A stretch of DNA of 64,000 nucleotides from Taenia hydatigena (GCA_036345935.2 JADWOT020000004.1:10186565-10250564), one strand, 5' to 3'. Shown: positions 23,682 through 36,520, counted from the stretch's first letter. Program-made: numbers and translations. The notes: a model not told the origin generated them from the letters alone.

Positions 23682-25369
23682 AAGTTAATTTATTGTCGCT
23701 TCTATACTCGTCTCGAGCTGCAAGGATAGGATTTGTCTCAGTCTAATTTTTGTAAAGCGCGGCCATTTTAAGCTTAATGGAGCACGTTTCGACGACTCCT
23801 TCATCAATTTGTTTGCGCTCTACTTGTTAAACGTAGTATTGCTATCGCTTTGGAAAAAATTGAATGCACCTTTTTGTCAACCATCATCTTTATTCTCGGA
23901 CAAGCCCCTCCTTTCTCATATACCACCCATCACAGGAGCTTACAATAGATAAGTCCGTTCTTAATGAGATGCGGTTGGTCATTTTATGGGTAAATAGCAC
24001 CACCATGTCGCTCCCTTTCAACTGCATCGCCATGCCGTATTGAATATTTAGTGCTGAAGTAGAAGTTTAATACGAGTAGTTTCTGAGTCCTTTGATTTAG
24101 CCTGTGCTCAGCAATATAACAATTCTCTAGCCGTGTACACGCAAAATAAGGAATGTTTAACGCGTTTATTCAAACACATAAAATCGTCTACTAACGCACG
24201 CTCCGACGACTCCTCTTCTCTAACTACTTACAAATTCATAGGTAGCAGATGCCAACACCTTCTGGTTAAGCCTCACTAAACTTAGTCCGCCTGCAAAATA
24301 TGTGCATATTCAGTTGAATGTTGAGGTACAGACCTCACTCATCGGTTCGATTTCGTCTCAAAAATATCCATCTCTCATTCTCACTTATAGTAGTAATCGA
24401 ATCTGAGATTCCTGATTGCCGCTACGGGGTGGACCATAGAATATGGTCTTGTAAAATCAGTGACTACTCAATTTTTGTCTCCTCTCCATGAATTCATCAA
24501 CATTATTAGCCTCTCAAATACATGCCAAAATGCTAGCTACAGTGTGGTTAAGCGCCGATATAAACTAGGTCATTTTACTCGCACCTAAGCACAAATTTGC
24601 CCCAAACCTCGCAACCTAACCGCCCGCATTACTTTTGCAGAAGTGATGAGTGCAGATAGTAATCCAATTCTCATGACTTCGCAAACATGTTGACCTATAC
24701 AAAGATCAGGCAAGTTGGCGAACTTACAGATTTCCTAAAGCAATTGAAAGAAATTACCCAACAACAAGGCACATCACAATTGTTGACCACATAAGTGATT
24801 GCATCAATTGCGTCGTCTCCTCGTCCGCACATGATCGCCAAATCTATCAATCTCATGCCCTTTGGAGATCATATCATAACAGCCCTACTGTACCAGTTCA
24901 GCGAATTGATCGACTAATTTGCGTTGGTGATAGTTAATGCACCACAGCCGCCAATTCTTTGACACAGCAGCCAGTGGGGAGCTATCGAGGCCTCCACAAC
25001 TCTGCAGAGGAGGTATAATCTTACCAAATACTTGGCAATCACTTGCTTGGTGCTTTCTTGCGATCAAGCACCCATTACATGCATACGTTTGTACTTACAT
25101 TTCTTCTTTCTTTATCACTCTATATGTTAGGCCAATCGTTTCAAAAATAGCTGCAGTCGCTGTCGAGACATTTTGGCTATAAAGCATTAAAGGTGGTGGA
25201 GGAGGATGAGGGGGAGGAGAGATGGGTTGGTTAGAAGAACTGAGTGCAGTTAGCGTCATTTTTTAGGCGAAACAGGCACTACTGTTGGGTGCGGTGATGA
25301 GGATTACTGCTAAGCAGATGAAGCGTGTTTTGTGTAGGTGTTACCTCTGGCAGCAGGGATTCACAGCAA
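23682..25369. other. Start of the IR-2 loop, no recognisable gene
   Basis: This is low coding content with scattered short ORFs. The region 24690-24940 has a broken frame that is mildly protein-like, but I could not match it to a family. Confidence 0.4.
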
Positions 25370-26443
25370 CTATGGTGGTGCTTGCTGGATTACTTCGTGG
25401 CGTGGCCTCATGACTATGGGTAAATGGTGGGGTATGCGCAAACAAATGGTGTAGAAGATGATTGAGAGAGGAAGTGTTGAATTCAGCTCTACCTTGTGTA
25501 GAGTGTTCGGCTGTCTGTGAAGGAGAAGAAGGAGATAGGGAAGGGGATGGGAGGTGGAGGAGGGCACATACAGTGAAAAGCGCATCATTCCACGCGTCAC
25601 CCTGCCAATTTCGACGTTTGAATCATCTTGAGGTAGGATGTCAATACTACTGAAACGGCGCTCGGTAGGTGGAGCTTTACCAACTCGATGGTCCACCATT
25701 TCTCTCTGCTGAGTAGTAGTAGTGGTGGCAGTAGTGGTAGTCAAGCCGGGATCTGGTTTGCGTTCTAGTGGCGGCGGCTGCAGTGGTGGCAGCCAAATAA
25801 GGTGGAGGAGGAGGAGAAGGAGGAGGAGGTGGTGGTGATGGTGGTTGTGGTGGTACATATCCGACATTGGTAGTGAACCGGTAAGTAGGGAGGCGAAACT
25901 TGCCATTTGCTAACGCACATATTAGTGGCATTGAGTGGAAAAAGCGATTCTGTCACTTTGCAACTGCACTGAGTGCCTACATTCTGCCTGGCTGCTGCAC
26001 CGTCGACGCCGTCGTCGCCATCGTAGCATTTAAGCGACCCAGCTGTGGTTAATTCAATCAACTAATGAGGTACTTATTTATTAATTGAGCAACTGTTCGG
26101 TTGCATTTCGATGCTCTGCGTTCACTTCTCAATTCACGTGGCCTACCTCTTCCATAACTTCCACTCCTCTTCCTCCCACCATCCACGCGTCGTTGTGCAT
26201 GACTTGACACAATCTCAGTGTGTGTGTGTGTGTTCCCGTGCCATAATAAAGAGCAAGTGGACCAAATTCTCTTATCTCTTTTATTATAAAAACACAACTA
26301 ATGTAGAGAAAATGCGAAAGCGTTTCCAAACTGCTGCTTTGCACTAAGAGCTGTCGGAGTAGGTAGTGAAGAGGGAACGGAACGCCATTAATAGAGACTT
26401 CTCTAAGGAAGGCATGCTTATCTAGAGCCGAAAGGATCCACAC
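25370..26443 (-). CDS. Possible proline/histidine-rich exons (low confidence)
   Basis: Several overlapping minus-strand frames are open here, largely because of a GGTGGAGGAGGAG-type purine tract at 25680-25860. That tract gives poly-Pro, poly-Leu, poly-Thr or His-rich readings depending on frame. Two short parts look more protein-like than the tract: ERRFSSIDILPQDDSNVEIG (near 25600) and ALDKHAFLREVSINGVPFPL (near 26400). I could not place splice sites with confidence. Most of the open length is low complexity. Confidence 0.18.
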
Positions 26444-27836
26444 TCACGTACCGACTCCCAGTTCAGCACATGTAGTGGTCAATGTTTAAGGATAATGTGA
26501 TGAGTAGGGGTCCTAAATGTTCCTTTCTCGGTTACCATTTCTTATGGTAAGTAGAGACACGAGGAGTTTTGGACTCCATTATACTCAACTACCTCTCAGC
26601 TTTCATTTCAATTTTTCGACCTCTGCAAATCTTGCATCACTGACTTGTGAATGCTGATGGGAAGTTCTTAGCAAACTTTTTATGCAATCGTGGCTATCCT
26701 CTGTCGACTGAACTAAAGCATACTCAAAATCTTAATATGTTGCATCATTTGCCAAAAGTATTTTGACAGAGCCACAATTTTTAATGAGGATTCAATTCAA
26801 TTGAACGGCAAACCGCGGCCTTTTGTTAGTTGTTCGTGGCATTAGAAGCAAGAAGACCAAATTCAATGTTTTATTTTTTGGTTTTTAGGCATTTGAATTG
26901 CGCTACTGATGCGGCCAGTCTTCGTAGAAGCTACCACTAACCGAAGGCTTAAACTCTGCAAATCTCTCGATTTTGGACTTAGACCATGCTGTCATGAAAG
27001 AATAAATGATGCCGTGAAATAATGTGGGGGGAAACCCCAACGTCACCAAGTAGGTAATTATTTTGAGGACCCGAAGTTATACCGATGAGAGATTGATCTC
27101 CACCATCAGACAATGCGTGGCAACATGAACTGTATCCAAGGCTAATTTTCCGTGCTCCAAACAATCAGACCTCAGTGTTCTCGCATAACCAGGTCAGTAG
27201 GATGGAATGTTATTCAAGCAGACGCGGCTGCACATGTTGGTTCACCAATTGTTCCATTTGCGTCACATCTGTGGCAGACGACTTTGAGGAAGATGTTAAA
27301 TCAGTTCGTGTTGCCTTATTTTGAGTCCATCCACTGTAAGCAAGAAGGAGCTTCAGATGTGTAGGCATCACAGTTCATGTGGTTCTTACGAAGGGACACA
27401 GAAAGCAGACGCAGCCAATGGCAACAAGGATCCCAAAGAGCAACTTTCGGCTTTATCAAGGGTAAGTCAGCCTAACTGATCTTTCCAACCAGTTTATTTG
27501 TTTAAAATGAACTGAGGTGAATTGAAAATAATAAGCCGTCGACTAGTGAGCCAGAGGCCAATGCTCTGTCTTGAGTCCTGCTTTCAAAGTAATGGGACCT
27601 TCTAACTGCCAGTCTTAAAAAAACATCTCTTAGTACTTATTTGCAATTCCTTTCCATTAGGCCTCCTCATTTCAGTTAACCTTGCAATGGGAAAACCAGC
27701 TAAACACTTTTTTTGGTTCCACCATGTGGCTTTCGTTAAATGCTGAACGAAGGAGCCAGAACAAAATGTGCCCAGTTGACTTCCTCCTTGTAATCAACAT
27801 CGTGACGGAAAGGAGTCATTCAAATTATCTGTAGGC
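26444..27836. other. No recognisable gene
   Basis: There are short ORFs only (26979-27164 minus, 27152-27364 plus), without domains or clear splice context. Confidence 0.4.
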
Positions 27837-28062
27837 TTTACGCATTTATTGCAACAGAAAAACCTACCTACTTACCATTACAACCATGACGACAACGACA
27901 AACGAGTGATGGTATGGGTTTATTGTGTCCCAAGGGAAGAATTCAGCGTAGCAACCAATAGTGAAGCGTTGAAGAATATTAAGGTGAGGAGATAAAAGTG
28001 TCGGGTCGCGGGCAGTGTTAAGTCCACGGGATCAGACAATGTGCACAAAAAGCCCATCCCCT
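27837..28062 (+). repeat. Interspersed repeat family A, copy 1
   Basis: This is about 90% similar to 49304-49531 over roughly 225 bases, sharing GACGACAACGACAAACGAG and GAATTCAGCGTAGCA. It ends at CCCATCCCCTATG and abuts directly the truncated coiled-coil/RRM pseudogene at 28063. It has no coding potential of its own. It may be a SINE or other short non-autonomous element. Confidence 0.8.
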
Positions 28063-30568
28063 ATGTCCTGAAGCATCAGGTGGGAAATGCATTTGATGTT
28101 GCACTTGTCTTTCCATCAGTTAAACACAAATCAAGGAGTGATCCATTGTTTATTGTTTGGAGTGGACAAATCCGTGTGGTGACTTTGCACCCATGTATTT
28201 TGGCATATGAGCTACACGTGACTGTTCTATGTGGTTAGTAAGAAAGATGCCGTGTGGCTCAATGACTGTGATTTCAAATTCAAGGCATTGTTACGGATAG
28301 TTGTTAGCGACGTGTAAAAATAATGTAGTTCTTGTGGCATGACATTGTTCTCGCACCTTTAATGTGGCGAGGTGGTCGACACATGCTTTACGGAATGGAG
28401 CAGCGTTGTTGGCAAAGCTGTACCCAACCCATCTGGCTCTCTTTTCTCCCATCACTCAGTACAACCTAATGCCGCGTTCCAAACTGCATGATCTGTCTCA
28501 CCAAGGGGCGATGCTAAAGTCGCGTAAGGAGCAGTTGGAGGAAGTGAAGTCATCGACGTCAGAGAGGGAGAAGAAAGCGAAGGATGAAATTATTGAGGTC
28601 ATGGAAGGAGCAGTGCTGCAGTTTTGTTTGGCGGCAAACACAGCTCTGAATGCTGCCATGGCGAAAGTGGAGAAGGCGAATGAGGCTAGCCACGAGAGCA
28701 TAAGCAAACTCGTGCGAAAGACCTTGGACCTGGATTCAGAAGCAAGCAAGTTGCAAGATGTCTGCGCGTCGCTGAATGGGATTACAGTGAGTGGCAGTGA
28801 CTGTTGTTGCATATTATGTTGAAAAGTCTTCCAACTGGTCCTTCCGATTCCTCTTCTTGCATCCTATCCTTTCGGCCTTCTCTATCTTACGCTTTATTTG
28901 TTCCTTCCCTGCTATAGCATTTGCAGGAAGCATTGGCGAAACAAAAGTGGTTGGAATGGCTCCGTCGTGAAGTCACGCTTTTGGAGGGAGAGGTAATGAT
29001 GGAACACCAAAGACCTACGTCCATCATTCGGATGCACGTGTCTGACGGATTCACTAAAGTAAGTTACCAAACGCGCGAGTAAACTTTGACTCACTAAATC
29101 TAACCTGCGAGTTTTGCCTTTCGCGATGGATCAAGAGATAGGGAAGCAAGGATTCGACTGGGGAAACAAATCTATCAGTTTCAGTCAAAGTAAAGTATGC
29201 GTACGAGGCGAAGTCAATTTCGACATGCCAAAGTAGAGTAGATTGTGGTTTTGCGAAGAGAGACGTCTGCTGAGTTGATGGGTTGTGGAGTACTTGGCAT
29301 TGCACTTCACGGTAGCCACGCGTTCACCAAAACTAGGTATCCCATGAAACACTCACTATCCGTCAGCGGATTAGTAAGGAGTGGGGAGAGACGGTGAAAA
29401 AGCGCGTTTCATGCCTTCATCTTTTACGAGGAGGCTTGAATTTTCCGAAGAGTTTTGACTCGGCAGTTTGAGTAGCCGATTGCCGAGATTAATTTAAGGC
29501 AAGCAGAAATGCGAGGACAAATGTAAGACAGATCTCTGCTATTTAGGCCTTGATTCAGGTGCGGTGAGACCATCGAATCGCGACAATGGCAATAAAATGA
29601 GAACCAAATGTCGTGAATGGAAAATAAAAAAAACAAGATTTGATGCAGAAAGTGTTTTCCCTGTGCGGTTAAGGAAATGGATCGCATTAGTAAAGTAAAA
29701 CCTACATCTAATGTGTGTGTATTTGTTTAGATTCAAAAAACTCTGGGTGACTTTGGTCTCATCTCATGCGAAGGAGTAGTTTTACTTCCCCAAACCCAGC
29801 CGAGCTGCAAAATTGAAGAGAAGGGGTAAGTGCAATGTAGTGGTGCTGCATATTCACATGCCCAGCCGCTGTGAAACAAAATACTCAAAAAGGTAAAAGA
29901 GATTAAAGGTCAGGAAAAACGACCTAGAGGCCGAAAAGCATAACGTCAGCGTGGAAACAAACCAAAAATTTGTGATATCAAAGGAAACAAACATAGGTAA
30001 AAAAAGGACAGCAGTCATAAGGAGAGAAATAAAATTACAAAAAAGGGTACTAAAACAGGATAATAAAACTCAAAGTGCAAAAAAAACCAAGAAAAATAAA
30101 CTTGGCGAAAAATGCTAATCAAAAAAGATACAAACAAAATAAAGAAAGGAAACACAAAAAAAAACAGCAAAGGCCGAGATTAAAAGGAAACAAGAGGACA
30201 TCAAAAAAAATATTAAAAATTAGAGCAAGGATTGGTCGGTGTGAAGACCTCTTCATTCTTAATTCAAAACAAGGCTGGAAAACAACGGCAAACAAAACGA
30301 CTGTCAAAGCCTCTCCGGCAGATTCGGTGAAGTCACCGAGACGAGTGTGGACGAAGGAATGCACAGAGCCGTGGTCACATTCTCCACAGCGAATGCGGCT
30401 CAATTGGCAGTGGCGACTCCTCCTCGTCAGCTGAAGGGTGCACGGCTGTGTGTCAGCCTGCCTGAAAGTCACAAATGCAGGTACGCTCACACTTGACTGC
30501 TCACCTCCACCTCTCACTACTTCTTCCGTCTCTCTCTCCCATTCCACAGACTCGATGAGGTCCAGTGA
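28063..30568 (+). pseudogene. Coiled-coil/RRM gene, decayed plus-strand paralogue
   Basis: This copy parallels the minus-strand gene at 33092-35221. The pieces are a truncated first exon from 28063, a coiled-coil exon at 28460-28786 (acceptor CACTCAG, donor GTGAGT), an exon from 28919 (acceptor GCTATAG), an RRM exon ending at 30480 (donor GTACGC), a 69-nt intron and a last exon 30550-30568 ending at TGA. Three lesions are visible. The 5' part is replaced by a family A repeat. The exon starting at 28919 lacks one T at about 28980 relative to the paralogue, giving an early TAA unless a GTAATG donor is used. The RRM beta-1 frame (LFILNSKQGW) and the RNP1 frame (RAVVTFSTANAAQLAV) differ by a frameshift near 30300. 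A processed origin is excluded because the introns are kept. Confidence 0.7.
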
Positions 30569-31694
30569 AAACCACATCACTGTCTTTGTGTTCTTTCCTA
30601 CTTCACCCAATCTGGTGCTACTTGCACACATAAAGTGTTGGTTATGCAGCATTTTTATTTGGTATATTTGAGTGCCTTGGTTGTTTCTTTTTGCCAATTC
30701 CATCCTTTCTGTCGTACTCTGTGCCGTGTTTTGGTGAGTGTAAAATATCTTTCCTTTGTAATTGTAGAAATGAAGTGGCATCCATTATGATTGACCTGAA
30801 TTCTTTTTTGTTATGTGTAGACTCTCTTTTGAATGTGTTGAATACCAATATTTGGAGCTTTTATGCGCGATTAATTACAACCGTCTTTATTTAATTGGGC
30901 TGGAATGGTAATCAAATAGCCGTTGTTCTCTTTCAAACAATTGAGGCGCTATCGGCAGCACTAGTGAACTCTTGTCGTTTTTAAATATTTTATGACTAAA
31001 ATTGTTTACATTGCTACATGAGTAGGATGCTAAAACTAAAGCTTAGGACTTTTTAAATAAGCAAACTAGGACCTTTCTATTTGAGCCTTTTCTTTCATGC
31101 ACTATAAATACAATAAACTAAAACACGCTTTTTGCTTTAGTAAGTTTTCGCAGTGCTAGCGATTGCTCCTATCTAGTTTTTCCTTAAACCCATCTAAGTT
31201 TTTGCAGTGCTGCAAGTAGTAGAGTGGAAACACTTACTTTTAGCTCCCTCTGACCGCGATTCTCAACAAGTTTTCCTTTGCTAACTTATTTATCTGAGGA
31301 TGACTTGGGTCGATGCAACAGCTTTTCAAATCAACCTGTGCCGTTGTAAGTCGACGATGACAAGTGATGCAAGTAAGGCTTACTCTGGTAGGGATAAGTG
31401 CCCCAACACTGTAATCATAAATTGCAGAACAGGTGGTGCTACTGAAATCATGCACTTCTTTTTATTTTGACAATGGAAAAAGCACCAATTTTACAGACCT
31501 GTAGAGTTTATTGCGAATGATTAGAAACCTTGTTAGTTTGTCCCTTTCACATAGTAGTAACACGGTGCGTAACTTTCTTATAGAATGTGATTTGTTTGAC
31601 AGCGTCAATAGATGTCAACACATCGTAAGCGTCAAGTCAGCCAACGTTCACATATACGCGACTGATATCAAAAGGCTTTTCGCTTACACAAACA

Positions 31695-32054
31695 TTGTCG
31701 TCGGAAAATGATAATTACTCGCGAGTCATTACTTCAAAAATACGCATGAAACTGCCGAATTCGGTCACCATCAAACACGATGCAGTAGACTCTGCTGCAA
31801 GGAAACGGAGAAATGCCTTCGATCTTGCTAATGACTACGTTGAATTTATTCCATTGGGCTGGAAAGCTCAGTACTCAAAACGCAAACACTACATTGAGCA
31901 GTCTCATTTAAACATCAAATTTATGGCAAATGTAACGTCCTATTCATTTAGCGAAGTTGATTTTAAAATGGCTCTGTTTAGTGATGTCGAACAGGTGGAA
32001 TGGAGGGAGAAAGCTGGCTTACCTTGTGCCAAACGTTTAGTCTATCCTAGTTAA
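31695..32054 (+). CDS. 119-codon ORF of unknown function
   Basis: The composition is protein-like, with many charged residues: VDSAARKRRNAFDLANDYVE, FIPLGWKAQYSKRKHYIEQS, SEVDFKMALFSDVEQVEW. The ORF track start is a non-ATG codon; the first ATG is at about 31746. No domain is recognised and no splice context is obvious. It could be a remnant exon. Confidence 0.25.
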   Translation: MSSENDNYSRVITSKIRMKLPNSVTIKHDAVDSAARKRRNAFDLANDYVEFIPLGWKAQYSKRKHYIEQSHLNIKFMANVTSYSFSEVDFKMALFSDVEQVEWREKAGLPCAKRLVYPS

Positions 32055-32436
32055 CACATCCTATGGCCAGAATTTATAGTCGTGGATAATGCTCGACATA
32101 AGCTTAATGCCATAAATTGGCTATTCAATGAAATCGTAATGAGAAAATGATCTATTTAATCTTTTAAGCGTGCATTTTTGAAGATGTTGCAAATCCTGCC
32201 ATGAAAGCGGTGAATAAACTGGAAGTGAGTCGTATGATTGGAAAGAACAGCGCTCGTAATGCGGTTGTAAGCACATCTTTTGTTACACGTAATTTTACGC
32301 CAGTCGACCTGGACGCATTGTGTTTTCAGCACAGTTACCCTACCTTGGCTGTAGAGTCCGGATTCTGATAATGAGAATTGAGTCAAAAGTGGACCTTAAT
32401 AATATGGTCTTTTAAGCCAGTACTGTTTATCACCTC

Positions 32437-32700
32437 ATACGTGGCACAATGAGATCAGCCGAGTCTGAGTCATTACTAACTTTCGAATTGCTGCAAGACC
32501 GGGTTGGTGTTTGGGCTTTCAGGGCGCTTTTTATCATGCCAACACAGTAGCTCTCTTTCACCCACCGCAATCAGCTCAATCGGTAGTCTCAAGCAACTAA
32601 TAAGCAGGATTCTTTCGGTAACCCAATTCCCCTAAATCATCCCTGGCTCCATTTTATGGGATGGTCATAAGCACACTGGCCTAAAAGTAGGGTCATGTGA
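32437..32700 (+). repeat. Interspersed repeat family B, copy 1
   Basis: It shares GTGGCACAATGAGATCAGC, a central GCTGCAAGACCGGGTTGGTG and a distal ACTGGCCTAAAAGTAGGGT with 43038-43370 in the same order. It lies in the spacer between the two coiled-coil/RRM paralogues. Confidence 0.65.
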
Positions 32701-33091
32701 ATAAAGTCGGACTCCAAATGGTCTCTTGCAGGTGACGCCTTGCGTCTGTTCATCCTTACCGGTTTGCACCAACTTCCATGTTGTCCAGCCATACACCTAT
32801 CCATGTTGTGCAAAGGCAATGGGGAGGAGAGAGTGTCAAGCGATCACTTGATTGACGGCTTCACTGATAAAAGGAACGTACACATCAACGTTATGCCGTT
32901 TTCTCCTTTGTGAATAGCAATCCTGCCAAACACGAAAATATGGTCATTGATGAGAAACAGACGGCACTATCAACCTTCCGCTTGTAGACTCTAAAGATTT
33001 ACCCATCAGAGCGCTAACACGCACCACGAACCGCAATAAGACATCAGGAAGCGTCGCCAAATGCGGCTTTTGTGTGTGAAATACATGGGAT

Positions 33092-35221
33092 TTACGGCAT
33101 TGCGACATTACGAGAGATAGAACAACTGAGAAATGAAGGTGAATGATCTATTCTGAGCACACTTGCATTCATAACGTTCAGGCAAGTTGGCATGCAGCTC
33201 TGCACCCTTAAGGTAGAGCGGAGGAGGAGGAGGTGCTGCCACTGTCATTTGGGCTGCATTTGCAGTGGAGAATGCTATGGTAGCTGTGTGATTGTTTCCT
33301 TCCACTCCCACATTGGTGACGTTATCGTGTTGTCCAAAGTGTTTGCTAAGGCCCTTTTTGTTAGCCATATTTGAAGTCATTTTGCACCCAAATAATGCCT
33401 ACTTTTAGCAAAATTTGGTGGATACACTCCTTTTCTGTAATGCGAATGGACAGCTGATTGCGCTCGCAGACACATGTCATGGAGTGCCGCGATGATGCCA
33501 GAACCCACTTCTTATCTCCTAGATTATGTAACTCCTTTATTTGCGGCTATTAATTTCTTTTGTTTAACTGCTTTTTAGTTCATTCCCTAACGCTTTCTCC
33601 TTCTATGCTTTCCCAAACTTTTCTGTCCTCCCTTCTTAATTGTAATGGAAATTGTCACACTTGCGGTATTTTTTCAACTTTGCGCATCGCCAGTCTTATG
33701 ATTTTGTATCACTGTTTCTTTTGTGTCTGCTCTTTCCGAATTTTACTATTGCGACATCTATCATGTCGTTGGTGCTGTTACATTCTGTCCTTATACAGCA
33801 TTCACTACACCTCTAGTGTTTTTTTCTCTCATTTGTCTCCTTCCCTTGTTTCTTGCTTAGTCGCTTGACATGCAAATAAGACGCGTCAGTACGGTCAAAT
33901 ACCCTTCGTCTTTAATGTTGAAGCCAGGCAGGGATTGTGGAAGTAATGTAACTCCATCACAAGTGGTGTTCACTCGCCAATGTTTACATGCGTGTTTAGT
34001 TACTTACCATGGTAAATCCATCAGACACCTGCATCTGTGTAATGGACGTAGATCTTTCATTTTCCGCCACCACTTCCTCCTCTTTTAAAAGCGTTGCTTC
34101 ACGACGGAGCCATTCCAACCACTTTTGTTTCGCCAATGCTTCCTGCAAATGCTATAGCAGGGAAGGTGCAAATGAAGCATTAGATGGAGGAGAGAGGGAG
34201 GGCAAGATCGAAGGGAAGAGTTGGAACATCCAAGCAGAACACTTCTCAACACACGACTCAGCATTCACTATTCCACTCATCAACACGAGCACATTTTGCG
34301 TTCTACTCACTTCTGTGACGAGGTCCAAGATCTTTCGCACGAGTTTGCTTATGCTCTCGTGGCTAGCCTCATTCGCCCTCTCCACTTTCGCCATGGCAGC
34401 ATTCAGGGCTGTGTTCGCCGCCAAACAAAACTGCAGCACTGCTCCTTCCATGACCTCAATAATTTCATCCTTCGTTTTCTTCTCCCTCTCTGACGTCGAT
34501 GACTTCACCTCCTCTAACTGCTCCTTACGCGACTTTAGCATCGCCCCTTGGTGAGACAGATCATGCAGCTTGGAACGCAGCAATAGTTTGTACTGAGTGA
34601 TGGGAGAAAAGAGAGTTAGATGGATTGGGTACAGTTTCGCCAACAACGCTGCTCCATTCCGCAAAACATGTGTCGACTACCTCGCCACATCAAAGGTGCG
34701 AGAACAATGTCATGCCACAAGAACTACTTTACTTTTACACGTCGCTAACAACTATCCGTTACAATGCCTTGAATTTGAAATCACAGTCATTGAGCCACAC
34801 GGCATCTTCCTCACTAACCACATCGAACAGTCACGTGTAGCTCATATGCCAAAATACATGGGTACGAAGTCACCACACGGATTTGTTCACTCCAAGCAAT
34901 AAACAATGGATCACTCCTTGATTTGTGTTCAACTGATGGAAAGACAAGTGCAACGCCAAATGCATTTCCCACGTGATGCTTCAGGACATGCTCTTGTGCA
35001 CTATCCTCCTCTTGATCCTCCTTCCGGTCCCGCTCGTGATTCTGCTCCCGACTGAGCTGCTCCAAACTGACGTGTTTGGGATGCAGTTCGGCCAAGTCAA
35101 GCGCCGCATGACAATGGATGCAGCGTGCTGTCTCCGCTGCGGTGTTTGGCAGCAGACGTGGTTGCGAACCGAAGGTAGGTTTGCATGACAAGCTATAGGG
35201 ATCACTCATCCTTCGCGACAT
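33092..35221 (-). CDS. Coiled-coil plus RRM protein, candidate intact five-exon gene
   Basis: Exons on the minus strand: 35221-34874, 34592-34311, 34151-34008, 33398-33163 and 33125-33092. Lengths 348, 282, 144, 236 and 34 sum to 1044, giving 347 residues plus TAA. Introns of 281, 159, 609 and 37 nt have GT..AG ends; the donor at 34873 (GTGACT) is the least certain. The N-terminus has RCIHCHAAL and a charged stretch. Exons 2-3 encode a Lys/Glu-rich coiled coil (LKSRKEQLEEVKSSTSEREK, then LAKQKWLEWLRREATLLKE). Exon 4 is an RNA-recognition motif: ALFGCKMTSNM as beta-1/RNP2, LSKHFGQH, then HTATIAFSTANAAQMTV as RNP1, and YLKGAELHANLPE. RNP1 lacks the usual aromatic at its centre. The layout recalls the C-terminal RRM of RBM26/27-type proteins, but that is a weak guess. 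It probably binds RNA in the nucleus. It is convergent with its decayed paralogue. Confidence 0.68.
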
Positions 35222-36433
35222 AGTGAAAATGAAAATAGGATAAACTGAAATGCTGCACAGGAATATGTGCATTCTCATTAAGTTGGGTGATGTGGCCTTC
35301 AAATACAGCACACACACATTTGTGTGCGAACACGATGCAAATTTTACCCTACTGCTGCTGGCACCGCTGAAAAGGAAGCCTATACGAGAGGAAACACATA
35401 AAGCACTGCAAGCATAAGTAGACGCTGGGAAGAATTGGCACGAATTCATGAAGGACTACGTCCACAATCGTTTAGACGTTTCTTGCATTACCTTACTCTG
35501 CTTTCAACTCCTCGGATTCCTCAGATTTTATAATTCTTACTTCTATTTATCCTCATGGCTTCCCTTAAGCTGTGCTCTACCTCCTACACCTCCTCATGAC
35601 CTTTTAGTTTGTTCAAAGGTTGGTTTTTTCTATACTTTTAGGTCCATTGCATCACTTTAACTTAGGTTACTGCTAACTTGAGCTTGTACCTCCTTGACTC
35701 CCATTCGATGTTACTCATCGATGCTGCCCAAACTTTACTTTTATCTCTTAGTACCACAATAAAGTCATTTATTGCACAAATAACTCACGACTTTTCGCAT
35801 ACTCCACAAATGAGGTGAGTGCCAGTTGGGTCCATCGCTGCGCCACAGTCTTCTCAGTTCAAGTGGCAGTGTGCTTTTTACGCTACAAATCCAAACCACA
35901 AAGCACTTTCGCCACTTTCATGGTGCCATTCTTGTGGTGGAGTAGCCAATCTGTGCAATGCGTTGTTGTAGTTCAGCCAATAGTGGTGCTTGAGTGATTA
36001 GAATTGGCATGCGTGATTCAAACCAAGCCTCTCCAACTGAGAAATGCGCTAGTCTGACTATGCGCTAGAATTCTCTCTTTTTCTCTCTCTGGTGCTCAAC
36101 ACCATTAATTGAAAACTCGAGTGGAAAAAGTTGCGTAGACAAGGGTGCCTTAGCTCCTTTGACAATTGCAGCACTCACTGATCGTGCATAGTGTGAAAAA
36201 CCAGTAGATAAGCAAGTCATGTGCCAGTAAGAGGAGAATATATGTCGCTTTTTTGCACCATTGTAAGCGTGGAAGCTGATACTCGCTTTCAGACTGCCTC
36301 ACGCCTTTATTTGTCAGTAGTGTGACCTTCTGAATTCAATCGTCTTCTATTTACTGTACAAGCACACGCGCTTTCCTTTCCTTTTTATTAATCACCTTTC
36401 TCTTATCCTCCCATGCCTTGGATCAAAACCAAG

Positions 36434-36520
36434 AGACGAGCGCCACATGGAAAGAGACGCGTTTCGGTTTGCGGACAAAGAAATGGATAGGCTGTATCGC
36501 TTGGCCACTGACCCTCTTTG
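36434..36520 (+). CDS. Candidate short exon of unknown function
   Basis: This frame has strongly protein-like composition: DERHMERDAFRFADKEMDRL followed by YRLATDPL. It ends at a GTAATT donor at 36521 and is preceded by a pyrimidine-rich stretch and CCAAG at 36433. A possible downstream exon at 36612-36836 begins after GTTTGTGGCAG and ends VIKEDYMANPTFKKKLDSHL, a short basic tail and TAA. The phases of the two do not match directly, so an exon is missing or the pairing is wrong. No family is recognised. Confidence 0.3.

Larger units (their letters stand above)
30569..33091. other. Spacer between the convergent paralogues
   Basis: This is about 2.5 kb separating the two 3' ends. It contains an ORF of unknown nature at 31695-32054 (described separately) and a family B repeat. 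Otherwise it is AT-rich with no recognisable coding signal. The upstream A-rich tract at 29880-30230 lies within the pseudogene's last long intron. Confidence 0.6.

Noticed and set aside
24690..24940. Possible integrase remnant
   Set aside because: A broken frame looked mildly protein-like but no HHCC or DDE spacing could be found.
25677..25906. Poly-Pro / poly-His / poly-Thr proteins in three frames
   Set aside because: All come from one purine-rich GGTGGAGGAG tract read in different frames; openness reflects low complexity, not selection.
30119..30781. 220-codon minus-strand ORF
   Set aside because: It lies antisense to the RRM exon and last exon of the plus-strand paralogue and its C-terminal part reads through an A-rich tract as Phe/Leu-rich sequence. 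The plus-strand exon has matching splice signals and a paralogue.
34498..34554. Plus-strand 181-codon ORF (34009-34554) as a gene
   Set aside because: It is antisense to the coiled-coil exons of the minus-strand gene, which have phased splice sites and a homologous copy at 28460-29058.
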